Source: Asterionellopsis glacialis (lineage: Eukaryota > Bacillariophyta > Plagiogrammaphyceae > Rhaphoneidales > Asterionellopsidaceae). Taken from it: a stretch of 13,960 nt of DNA. The notes beneath the pieces were generated by a model. That model was not told where the DNA came from, searched no databases, and saw only the letters and a list, made by a program, of their open reading frames with translations. The stretch is from contig WKLE02000534.1 of assembly GCA_014885115.2 (NCBI GenBank), positions 1 through 13,960 on the forward strand, read 5' to 3'. Shown here piece after piece: positions 1 through 7,959 of the stretch. The first letter of the stretch is position 1. The number at the start of each line of letters is the position of its first letter. A program made the translations under genes and the position numbers.

Positions 1-8
1 CCTCATAA

Positions 9-69
9 ATTAATTACGTCATGTTTAACACCACTTACGGTCTTTTCCTCTTCATCAGACGTAATTAAT
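9..69. repeat. 12-bp perfect inverted repeat in the retroelement leader
   Basis: ATTAATTACGTC at 9-20 is matched exactly by its reverse complement GACGTAATTAAT at 58-69, leaving a 37-bp loop. The left arm runs into ACGTCA (16-21), a CRE/bZIP-type half-site. The pair lies just upstream of the Gag start and could form a hairpin in leader RNA or serve as two opposed protein-binding sites. Function is inferred only. Confidence 0.6.
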
Positions 70-131
70 ACCTTTCACCATTGTGCTTTGCACGACACCC
101 AAGATAGGACCGACATTGTCGCCACGCCACC

Positions 132-1345
132 ATGTCCGCATCTATCACCGTTGAAAGCTTAACAGAAAGCTTCCCACACCCAACCATTGAACAAATCCAA
201 GATCGTCCCTCCTATGAAACCATAGCAGCAACACACAAACTAATCAATCGTAATGCAGCATCCATTCCTTCCAAACTCGGAGGCGGCCAACATGGATATC
301 TGGCCATCACCTTATCGCCGGAAGTATATGCAGGGGTCAGCAACACAGCCTTCATAACCCCAACAAACCCTGGACCAAACGCTGTATTCCCCGCCAATCC
401 TACGCAAGCACAAATCCGAGCAATAGAACGCAATTACAATGAACGCAAACGTATTTGGCGTGAGTACAACACATTACAAGACGCGTTAAAAAATCAACTA
501 ACAAAAGTCATCAAACCAGTCTACATTGAAGGACTAGCCAACCGATACACCGGATTCGCAAACATAACCATCAAAGATATGTTAGATCACTTATATTCCA
601 GATACGGCAACATCACTCCCTTTGACTTAGAAGAGAATGACAAACTACACAAAACCGCGTACAATCTGGCAACACCAATCGAACAATTATTCAGACAACT
701 CGAAGACACGATACAATACGCAGACGCAGGAAAACAACCCTATTCGCCGGAACAGGTCCTTAACACGGCGTACTCCATCCTATTCAAAACAGGGGTCTTC
801 CACGACAGCTGTTGAGAATGGCGTGCCAAGACACAAGCTGACAAAACATTTGACAACTTCAAAATGCACTTTACGGCGGCATGGCAGGATCTCTTGAACG
901 AGAACCTACTAACAAGTCAAGGATCCGGCTACCATGGCGCCAACACCGTCACCGCTGACCATACCACCCAATGGGCCAATGAAACAGCAGAAGCATTCGC
1001 TAATTTGGCAACGGCAACAGCATCTGACCGCAGTACAATTCAGCGCTCGTGGCCACAAATAAAGATCTAGCAGAAACTTTGGCCAAAAAGGACATAGAAA
1101 TTGCAAGATTACAAGCACAGCTCCAACGCACCAACATGCGTACCACAGGAACCGACAATAATCGACGCACCCGCCTACCAGCAAATGACAACTATTGCTG
1201 GACCCATGGCTGGATCGTCGGCAATAACCACACCAGTGCCACTTGCACACACCCGGCCACAGGCCACAAGAACGACGCAACCCGCAAAAACACCATGGGT
1301 GGTAGCACTCGAGGCAAGGACAAAGTAGATGCACAAAACGAATGA
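132..1345 (+). pseudogene. gag: Copia Gag polyprotein, broken by a nonsense codon and a 1-nt frameshift
   Basis: This would be the structural capsid protein of the retroelement, which packages its RNA into virus-like particles. The start ATG at 132 has a strong Kozak-like context (GCCACCATG). The first part reads 227 codons to TGA at 813-815. The same frame then continues with clear Gag-like sequence (EWRAKTQADKTFDNFKMHF) to about 1040, so the TGA is most simply a CGA arginine codon changed by a C-to-T transition at a CpG. At about 1040/1041 one base appears to be missing. Beyond it the frame shifts and reads a coiled-coil-like segment (ATNKDLAETLAKKDIEIARL) and then a Cys/His segment (YCWTHG, HTSATC, GHKNDAT, NTMGG) typical of diatom Gag C-termini. 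It ends at TGA 1343-1345. The family call rests on pattern recognition, not a search. Confidence 0.75.
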
Positions 1346-1728
1346 AAATTTGGGCGATCCAATAGTACACCACAACAAGTAGCAAATAATATAGTAACTA
1401 CTCCCCATTACAATTATTACACACCACTACTAGATACTTTAGATTGTAGCCCAAACCATTGCACTGACCACATCGCAGACACAGGCACAACAACACACTT
1501 CGGCAACCATGATACGTCATGCTCCAACAAAACCAGCACCGCAGGAACCGGCATCACTGCCATCCTCCCCGACAACACCCGACTGCAGGCATCCCATCAA
1601 GCCACACTCGACATCCCAGATATGCCTCCATCCGCCTGCCAGACACACATCTTCGGTGAGATGCGCGAACCCTTACTGTCCATCGGACAACTCTGCGATG
1701 CAGGATGCATCGCAACCTTCACCAACCA
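1346..1728 (+). pseudogene. pol: Start of Copia Pol: aspartic protease, truncated
   Basis: The frame used by the second half of Gag continues after TGA 1343-1345 without another stop to about 1728. It contains a retropepsin-like active site DTG followed by TTTHF, then HIFGEMREPLLSIGQLCDAGC, the usual downstream protease and pre-integrase linker of diatom Copia elements. The protease would cut the Gag-Pol polyprotein. No ATG precedes it, so expression would need read-through of the TGA, or the TGA is itself a mutation of an originally continuous Gag-Pol frame. Nothing of integrase or reverse transcriptase follows; similarity ends where ACCAGGTACC begins at 1725. Confidence 0.7.
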
Positions 1729-1851
1729 GGTACCTGTACATACAAGGAACTCGTCCCTACCTGGTAAGGTTGTTGTTGTTATTGTCAAAACGGTCTCCGG
1801 GGCGTCCACGCGTGCCAATCGTGTGGCAGAGGCGCATCTTAGTACCTGGTA
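1725..1851. repeat. TACCWGGTA palindrome cluster at the retroelement breakpoint
   Basis: ACCAGGTACC (1725-1734), TACCTGGTA (1758-1766) and TACCTGGTA (1843-1851) lie within 127 bp. The first two are in opposite orientation and can pair. The Copia reading frame loses recognisable similarity exactly here. The same motif recurs densely at 5611-5739 and 6009-6032. A GTT microsatellite-like stretch lies at about 1770-1782. Confidence 0.6.
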
Positions 1852-2234
1852 TACTACTGCATGAGATGTTCGATGCAGATGTGGGTGTTGTAACATACTC
1901 GTATAGCGGCCAGACGTCACCCAAATATCTCTGACTCACCGACCGTCCGTTTTCGCTCCGACAATAGAAACACACCACGCACTCAACATCAACATACCGG
2001 TACATAATTTCTTCATTTTCTTTCTGCATCTTGAAAAGTGACTGCGACGCAGGGTGTTCGTTAAAATATCAGAGAACAAAAGAAGATAGGCAAGTAGGGG
2101 TGCACACAGTGCCATAAGTTGAGAACGAGTTAGTGGAACAGAGCTGAGTAGATCAATTCTGCTGCATCATCTGTCTACTAGTCTAACTCACTCACAACCT
2201 GGATCGAAATCAAATTTTCTATACTCGTATAACA
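1852..2234 (+). promoter_or_regulatory. Intergenic region upstream of the LepA gene
   Basis: This 383-bp stretch must contain the promoter and 5' UTR of the LepA gene. I see no convincing reading frame. One CRE-like half-site ACGTCA lies at 1914-1919. No clear TATA box is evident. Assignment as a promoter is by position only. Confidence 0.4.
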
Positions 2235-4494
2235 ATGGGTCGTTGGACAAGAACATGGAGTTTTGTGACAAGTGTCTTGACTGTTCATTCATATAATGCC
2301 GATGCATTTGTTCCTCCATCGGTCCTTCATGGAACGACAACCACAACTACAACCACACATCCTGCCTTCCTTGCCAAGACAATATCACAAAAACGTAGTA
2401 CTATTGCTGGTGGAAGTACTACGACGACTACCACATTAAACGCTGAAACGACACCAAAAACAACAAATAAGAAATCCTCTTCTGGTAATATTCTTGAATA
2501 TGATTCATCACGTATCCGTAATTTTAGTATCATTGCACACATTGATCATGGTAAATCAACCTTGGCAGATCGGTTATTGGAAACTACCGAAACCGTCGCC
2601 CAACGTGATATGGAGGCACAACTGTTAGATAATATGGACATTGAACGTGAACGCGGCATCACCATCAAGCTTCAAGCGGCACGTGTGCTCTACAAAAGTA
2701 AGAAGGACGGTCAAATCTATACCTTGAATCTTATCGATACACCAGGACATGTTGATTTTAGTTATGAAGTGTCAAGAAGTCTTGCTGCCTGTGAGGGTGC
2801 ATTGTTAGTTGTAGATGCCTCACAGGGTATTGAAGCACAGGTATGTTTCTATTTTTTTTTTCTTTCTGTTTTTCTTTTTTCAGCACTACTTGTCGTTGTA
2901 TGCTTGTACAGATTTCTCTCACTCATAATACTCGTTCACAATGTTATCTTTGCGTTTTTCAAACAAATAATTGTAGACGCTTGCCAATGTGTACCTTGCC
3001 TTGGAGAATGATTTAGAAATTATTCCTATATTGAACAAAATTGATTTACCTGCAGCCGATCCTGACCGTGTGTTGGAAGAAATTGAAACCACCATTGGTC
3101 TTGAAACGGACAATGCCGTATTGGCCTCTGCCAAATCTGGTATTGGGATTGATGATATATTGGAAAGTATCGTTCAGTATGTTCCACCTCCCGCGGCGGA
3201 TACCGGTGGACCCTTCCGTGCCTTAATTTTTGATTCCTACTACGATGCCTATAGGGGTGTCATTGTATTTTTCCGTGTCGTGGATGGGACAGTGAAAAAG
3301 GGTGATAAGGTCCGATTCTTTGCAAGTATGGCAGAACATGAAGTAACGGAAGTAGGTGTGATGCAACCTCAGCAAGTCCCTGTTGATGAATTACGTGCCG
3401 GTGAGGTTGGATATTTATGTGGTAGTATCAAGGATGTATTGGATGCACGTGTGGGTGATACTATTTGTCTTGCTAGTCAATACAAGGCTTCGAAAAAGGA
3501 TGACAATGGGAAAGAGCCTGAAATTGTACCTTTACCGGGATATTCCGCCAGTATCCCCATGGTGTATTGTGGTTTATTCCCCGTGGATGCTGATCAGTAC
3601 GAACTTTTACGTGATTCTCTTGGAAAGTTACGTTTGAATGATGCAGCCTTGTCGTATGAACCTGAAGTATCAGGTGCCATGGGATTTGGTTTCCGTTGTG
3701 GATTTTTAGGATTGCTCCACATGGAAATTGTACAAGAACGCCTTAGTCGAGAATATGACATTGATCTCATCATGACTGCACCTAGTGTCGTGTACCAAGT
3801 AAAGAAGAAGGGGTCGGATGAAATTCAAATTATTGATTCACCCGCGAAAATGCCTGACATTGGCAGAGATGAAAGCACACTCGAACCTTTTGTGAAAATG
3901 GAAATCTTGACACCTAGTGAATACAACGGTGCTATCATTGAATTAGGACAAGAACGTAGAGGTATCCTCAAGGACATCAAGTACTTGACACCTACACGGT
4001 CTACCATCGTGTATGAATTGCCTCTTGCAGAAGTTATTACTGACTTTTTCGATCAACTCAAGAGTCGCACAAAGGGGTATGCGTCCATGGAATACTCTAT
4101 TATGGATTACCGGGAAAGTGATTTGGTCAGATTAGACGTGAAGATCAATCAAGAATTGGCTGCACCACTTGCCTGTATTGTTCATCGTGATGCTGCTCAG
4201 TCAGTTGGACGCCGATTAACAGCAAGTCTAAAGGAATTGATCCCTCGTCAATTATTTAAGGTCCCCATTCAAGCATGTATTGGGGTGAAGGTTATTGCAT
4301 CATCTGTCATCTCACCTATGCGTAAGGATGTCTTGGCCAAATGTTACGGTGGCGACTTGTCCCGTAAGAAGAAATTGCTACAGAAACAGGCAAAGGGTAA
4401 AAAGCGTATGAAGGCCTTGGGTAAAGTCAATGTACCTCAGGAAGCCTTCATGGCTGTTCTTAAACTCGATAAGAGCAACGACCCTTCAAACTAA
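2235..4494 (+). CDS. lepA: Translation elongation factor 4 (LepA/EF4/GUF1-type GTPase), predicted plastid-targeted
   Basis: LepA is a ribosome-bound GTPase that assists translation in bacteria and organelles. Exon 1 is 2235-2840 and exon 2 is 2977-4494; a 136-nt GT-AG intron (GTATGT...TTGTAG) splits the frame in phase 0, joining GIEAQ to [10 protein letters not shown] as in bacterial LepA. The product is 707 residues. GTPase motifs are AHIDHGKST (about 101-109), RERGITIK (138-145), DTPGHVDF (168-175), NKID (222-225) and SAKSG (253-257). The LepA-specific C-terminus is present ([20 protein letters not shown] and [19 protein letters not shown]). Compared with bacterial LepA (about 600 residues) there is an N-terminal extension of about 90 residues: a hydrophobic signal peptide ending NADA|FVPP at 24/25, an ASAFAP-type plastid motif, then a Thr/Ser-rich transit-like stretch encoded by ACN repeats. 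A mitochondrial GUF1 is the alternative, but the ADA|F motif favours the plastid. The gene is convergent with the following E2 gene. Confidence 0.95.
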
Positions 4495-4588
4495 AACGTC
4501 GTTGAAAAAGACGGGGCGGTACACGCGCAGTAGGGTCCCCTTTTCTCCTTCAACTTGGAATGCCTAAAACTTTAACATCATTATTATT
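4495..4588. other. Short convergent intergenic spacer
   Basis: Only 94 bp separate the LepA stop from the stop of the minus-strand E2 gene, so the two 3' UTRs probably overlap. GTTGAA near 4501 and TTCAAC near 4550 form an imperfect hairpin together with G/C-rich inner bases. No function is claimed. Confidence 0.4.
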
Positions 4589-5425
4589 TTACAGTAATTT
4601 CTGTGGTTTGACTTGTAGTATCTGCTCCAACTGCTCAATTCGTCTCTTGAGATCGCGAAATCGGAACATTCCGATGTTGGTATGAAATGGATCAAGGAAT
4701 TCTCTCCCATCGAGAAAGTTATATTCGTCACACATGTATTTGAATACCTCTGCATTGCTTACAAATACCTCCTTTACCACAGTCGCTAACTGTTCAGGTA
4801 GGCCACAATGTAGTGCCATCTCTACCATGTCAACAACAGCAATCCGTACAGTTTCATGGCGGATGCACCTATTGTAATTTGTTGGTCCACCAAGCGGTAT
4901 ATGACCATGCCTATCAACATTTTCACAAAAGGGTTCGTTATGATAGGGTTTATCATTCATAAGGGATTGAATACTGAGAAGAATACTTCCTATAGTATGG
5001 ACAGGAGACCAGCATGGTCCGGACCAAGTTCCAAGAATACTCAAACATACTGTCCCATCCTTATAGAAATTTGGATTGAAGCGTACTCGTCTTCCTCCGG
5101 TGGTTTGGAGTTTCACCTTGGGTGGATTGTGTGGATAATCAAACGGAAAGTTCAATGTGAAATAAAAAAAACCATTTTCGTAAGGTGTATCAGATGGTCC
5201 AAGAATTAGTGCATGGCATAACGTTGCATTATCTTCGTCAGGTACGACGAAAATACCATGAAGAGGATCTCGATGGATATGGTTTAGGTCTGTCTGGATC
5301 CGTTTGATACATCCTTTGTTGGCAGAAACCTCACCTAAGGAAGCTGCTTGTGTATGGCTTTGATAGGTTTTCCATGTTTTGATGATGTCTTCTGTCATTC
5401 TATCGTCATTGAAAAAAATATGCAT
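4589..5425 (-). CDS. Ubiquitin-conjugating enzyme E2, UBE2Z-like
   Basis: E2 enzymes accept ubiquitin or a ubiquitin-like protein from an E1 as a thioester and pass it to an E3 or substrate. The single-exon product is 278 residues from the ATG at 5425-5423; the in-frame stop TGA at 5446-5444 limits the start, and M10 (MTEDII) is an alternative. The UBC fold runs from about residue 38 to 200, with FVVPDEDNATLCHALILGP, PYENGFFYF, FNPNFYKDG and the catalytic Cys127 in VCLSILGTW. ILGTW, YHNEP and NYNRCIRHETVRIAV are specific to the UBE2Z (USE1) group, whose members have an extended C-terminal domain after the UBC core, as here. Human UBE2Z charges with ubiquitin or FAT10 from UBA6; FAT10 is vertebrate-specific, so the partner in this organism is unknown. 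The end is predicted helical and charged (FRDLKRRIEQLEQIL). Confidence 0.9.
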   Translation of the reverse strand: MHIFFNDDRMTEDIIKTWKTYQSHTQAASLGEVSANKGCIKRIQTDLNHIHRDPLHGIFVVPDEDNATLCHALILGPSDTPYENGFFYFTLNFPFDYPHNPPKVKLQTTGGRRVRFNPNFYKDGTVCLSILGTWSGPCWSPVHTIGSILLSIQSLMNDKPYHNEPFCENVDRHGHIPLGGPTNYNRCIRHETVRIAVVDMVEMALHCGLPEQLATVVKEVFVSNAEVFKYMCDEYNFLDGREFLDPFHTNIGMFRFRDLKRRIEQLEQILQVKPQKLL

Positions 5426-5610
5426 TCTTCGCACCTGCAGGATTCATTTTTTTTTCATTTGTGAGTCGGGTCTGTTTTATTTCTTTTGTGGTTCAGTCGG
5501 GCGGAGTGATCAATGCAACTTCAATGCACCACCGCGAACTGTGATATGTCAAAGACACATGCAAAGAAGTAATGTAGATACATATACGTAGGGTACGTCC
5601 ATGCTAACCA

Positions 5611-5739
5611 TACCAGGTAGTACCAGTAGGAACCATACCTGTACAATTTACCTTACTTTACCTGGTACCAGGTAAGACTAAGGTACTACCTTGAACTTAC
5701 TTTGGTCTACCAAGTACTGTACCAGGTACCTACCAGGTA
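5611..5739. repeat. Cluster of TACCWGGTA palindromes, left group
   Basis: Copies of TACCAGGTA or its complement lie at 5611-5619, 5659-5667, 5666-5674, 5720-5728 and 5731-5739. The overlapping pair at 5659-5674 makes a perfect 16-bp palindrome, TACCTGGTACCAGGTA. Degenerate relatives (GTACCAGTAGG, ATACCTGTAC, CTACCAAGTA) fill the gaps. Confidence 0.75.
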
Positions 5740-6008
5740 ACACAATTAATCTGCCAGTATAGTTTAAAAATTTAATTAACAAATTTAACAGAAACATGTC
5801 AAAAATTCCTACTTGCGTTCGTGAATTTTTGGTCATTTTGTTGCAAAATCGGGCACATGATCTTGCAAGAAATTCCGATATTTCTACGTACAGTACTGTA
5901 TTTTTCCACGGGAAGTTCCTGAAAATTAGCCGGACTACCGGGTCTCTTGCCATTATCTTTTACGGTCGGTACAGTACCACAGTATAAGATTACAACTTGA
6001 TGCTGACG
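5740..6008. mobile_element. Unexplained 269-bp block flanked by inverted TACCWGGTA motifs; possible small non-autonomous element
   Basis: The block lies between TACCAGGTA (ending 5739) and TACCTGGTA (starting 6009), so its flanks are inverted relative to each other, as in a MITE. Inside, both strands are open for 60-90 codons but the translations match nothing I recognise. A perfect 12-bp palindrome, TACAGTACTGTA, lies at 5889-5900. I cannot show target-site duplications or other copies, so the element call is only an inference from layout. Confidence 0.3.
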
Positions 6009-6075
6009 TACCTGGTACATTCTCCAGGTACCCAGCACGCACTTGATCGGCCGCGCTTGACATCTTACCAAGTAC
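6009..6075. repeat. Cluster of TACCWGGTA palindromes, right group
   Basis: TACCTGGTA at 6009-6017 and CCAGGTACC at 6024-6032 form an inverted pair with a 6-bp gap. A degenerate copy (TTACCAAGTACCTGTACG) lies at about 6065-6082. A TGACGT half-site overlaps the left edge at 6004-6009. Confidence 0.65.
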
Positions 6076-6265
6076 CTGTACGTCTCGGTGAAGGTGAGTG
6101 GACACGTAGAGTGTATTCAAAGAATTCAGTAAGGTAAGAATTTTCTTACGTGTCCCGAGTACAAAGCTAAACCGAGAAAACATTCTCACTCACCATCTGT
6201 GCAAGAACAATAAATTTAATTATATCTCGCAGTATAAACGTGCACAGAAAGAACGAAAAAAGACA

Positions 6266-7350
6266 ATGAGATTGCAAATTATTTTATCGATAGCTACACT
6301 CTTATTAACTGAGACAACAGAATCGTTCTCATTTAGTCAAGTAGTATCGTCATCATTCTTGCAGAAAAATTTGGTTAAATCTTTACATAGTACAGCTACG
6401 GAGCAAGACAGCGGCTTAAGCACCAAAGAAATTTGGGGCATAGAACCAGATGTTTCAAACTTTCCAGGAGCATCTTTTGTCCTTGGTATGGACAACAATG
6501 ATCAGCAGGGTAGAGATGTTAACCAGAATGGCGACAATGGAGGGCCTCCGATTCTTGAGATTCCAAACTTTCTCTCGAATGACGAATGTGAGGCGATCAA
6601 AGAATGGGCATTGCGAGCTATCGATGAAGGCGTAGAAGAATGTGATGAATATTTGAATGCTCGAGTTAACAAGGAAGTAGACGAAGGTGGAGCGAGTAAA
6701 GAAGGAAAGGCATTGATCGACGAATTTGACCTCGATGATGAAGTTTTGTCAGATACACACAAGGGCGGTTTTCGATTGAGGCTCGACACTGATTTAATTG
6801 ACTCCATGTTGAAGGACCGCATTTTGGATTTACTAGGGTTTACGGGTAAGAATGGCAATCGAGACTTTATTTATGAGGAAGGATTATGGGTACGACCGAG
6901 TCCCAAAACGGTTTGCGTCCGAGATCAAACTGTTGTCTTGTATGGTCCAGGCAACGGAGTCCCTCCCCATGTTGATGGAAAAGACAGCACTTTGCTTGTG
7001 TACTTGTCTGATGGTAAGTACGGAAACATTCATGGCGACTTTCCTAGGTTTTGTTTTCTAAATCAATCTAAATACGTGTGGTGTAATTTTTACATGTTCA
7101 AAACACAGTCCCGGAAGGTGTTGGAGGTAGAACTGTCTTTCCTGAAGATGATTTTTCTCAAACTCCAAAGAAGGGCTCTGCATTGTTGTATCGAAGTTTG
7201 ACCGAACTTTTACATTATAGTGAGGCAATGACTGAAGGTCACGATAAGTGGATTATGCAAATACTTCTTGATTACAATCATGATTTCAAGAAGGGCGACC
7301 TAGTTACAGATTACCAGACAGGTACTAGTTACATTTGGGACGGTAACTGA
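6266..7350 (+). CDS. 2-oxoglutarate/Fe(II)-dependent dioxygenase, prolyl 4-hydroxylase-like, with N-terminal signal
   Basis: Enzymes of this fold hydroxylate substrates, often protein proline, using O2 and 2-oxoglutarate. Exon 1 is 6266-7013 and exon 2 is 7109-7350; a 95-nt intron (GTAAGT...CACAG) in phase 1 joins YLSD to VPEGVGGRTVFPE, as the family consensus expects. The product is 329 residues. The jelly-roll domain covers about 200-310: YGPGNGVPPHVDG carries the Fe ligands His235 and Asp237, LLH gives the distal His285, and Lys296 in HDKWIMQ fits the 2-oxoglutarate-binding position. KKGSALLY is also typical. The first 20 residues are hydrophobic and the predicted cleavage precedes FSFS, resembling the plastid signal/transit junction though less perfectly than in LepA; secretion to the ER is equally possible. 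An acidic linker (about 110-165) is not family-typical. The substrate cannot be predicted. Confidence 0.85.
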
Positions 7351-7959
7351 GTTATCATTCCTGTTTTTTAAAATCAATAAAATTGAACTACCAAATCATA
7401 GAGTACACAATCTTTCAAAGTTCAGAATACTGCGTCGAGGTTTGTTGATTTCTTTTTCAAACACAGGCTGTTTACTAGGACTAATCCTGGTAACGAACTG
7501 TACACGGGAAAGCCTCCTGGCAGATTTTTTCGGGTTATTCGCAGTTGTCCAAAAATTTTGTGGTCTTGGAAATAGGAATGACGGATGGACACAGGTGTCT
7601 GTCTGACGTAAGTAATAAATAGATACACAGACAAAAAGATCCATATTGTCGTGTATACGTAACTAGGTACATGATTCTGGTAATATGTAGAGTATAATTG
7701 ATACTCCTAAGGAGAATGTAAATATCTTGTGCTTTATGCCGTGCATCTAGAGAGCCTGGCTCATTTTTCTGACAGAGGCTGACTGTCTGATGTTATCATG
7801 CGAGTGGAAGACGGACTTGTCAAGACGGATACAAAGAGAGTGGTAGCAGTACCGGCAGTCGGACCTATCATAGAGAGGCCAATAGTGTTTCTCTTTTTTT
7901 GTGAGGTCCAAGCTCCTAGCCGTTGGTAACACGCGTTGACAATAAGAAAGAAGTGCGTC
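7351..7959. other. Intergenic region between the dioxygenase and Lin0512 genes
   Basis: I see no supported gene in these 609 bp. Open frames on the minus strand (7396-7644, 7761-8036) have no recognisable motif, and the second overlaps the Lin0512 start region antisense. AATAAA-like sequence (AATCAATAAA) at about 7371-7380 lies 20-30 bp after the dioxygenase stop and may serve as its polyadenylation signal. A TGACGT half-site lies at 7604-7609. Confidence 0.4.

Larger units (their letters stand above)
1..1728 (+). mobile_element. Copia-type LTR retrotransposon fragment (diatom CoDi-like): leader, gag and start of pol
   Basis: The window opens inside a retroelement. A Gag-like reading frame starts at 132, a zinc-finger-like segment lies at about 1190-1300, and a retroviral-type aspartic protease with IADTGTTTHF lies around 1470-1505. 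This order (Gag, CCHC-like segment, protease) matches the 5' part of Copia elements common in diatom genomes. Integrase, reverse transcriptase, RNase H and the 3' LTR are absent. Homology to the protease region stops at about 1728, where the sequence enters a TACCWGGTA palindrome. The 5' LTR, if any, would lie to the left of or at the window edge, so that boundary is unknown. The element retains many CpG dinucleotides, which suggests a fairly recent insertion, but it is clearly dead: it has an internal stop, a frameshift and a 3' truncation. Confidence 0.8.
5426..6265. promoter_or_regulatory. Divergent intergenic region between the E2 and dioxygenase genes
   Basis: This 840-bp region must hold the promoters of the two divergent genes. 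No supported gene lies in it. Its middle is occupied by the TACCWGGTA repeats and the block described separately. The final 80 bp before 6266 are A-rich, as is common for short 5' UTRs. Confidence 0.4.

Noticed and set aside
909..1385. Minus-strand frame of 158 codons, long and Cys/Trp-rich.
   Set aside because: It is the antisense shadow of gag, whose frame is clearly supported by Gag-like motifs.
1509..1934. Plus-strand frame of 141 codons over the protease region.
   Set aside because: Pro/Ser/His-rich shadow in another frame; the protease active site DTG is in the frame starting near 1439.
4856..5209. Plus-strand frame of 117 codons.
   Set aside because: Antisense to the E2 gene, whose catalytic motif on the minus strand is unambiguous.
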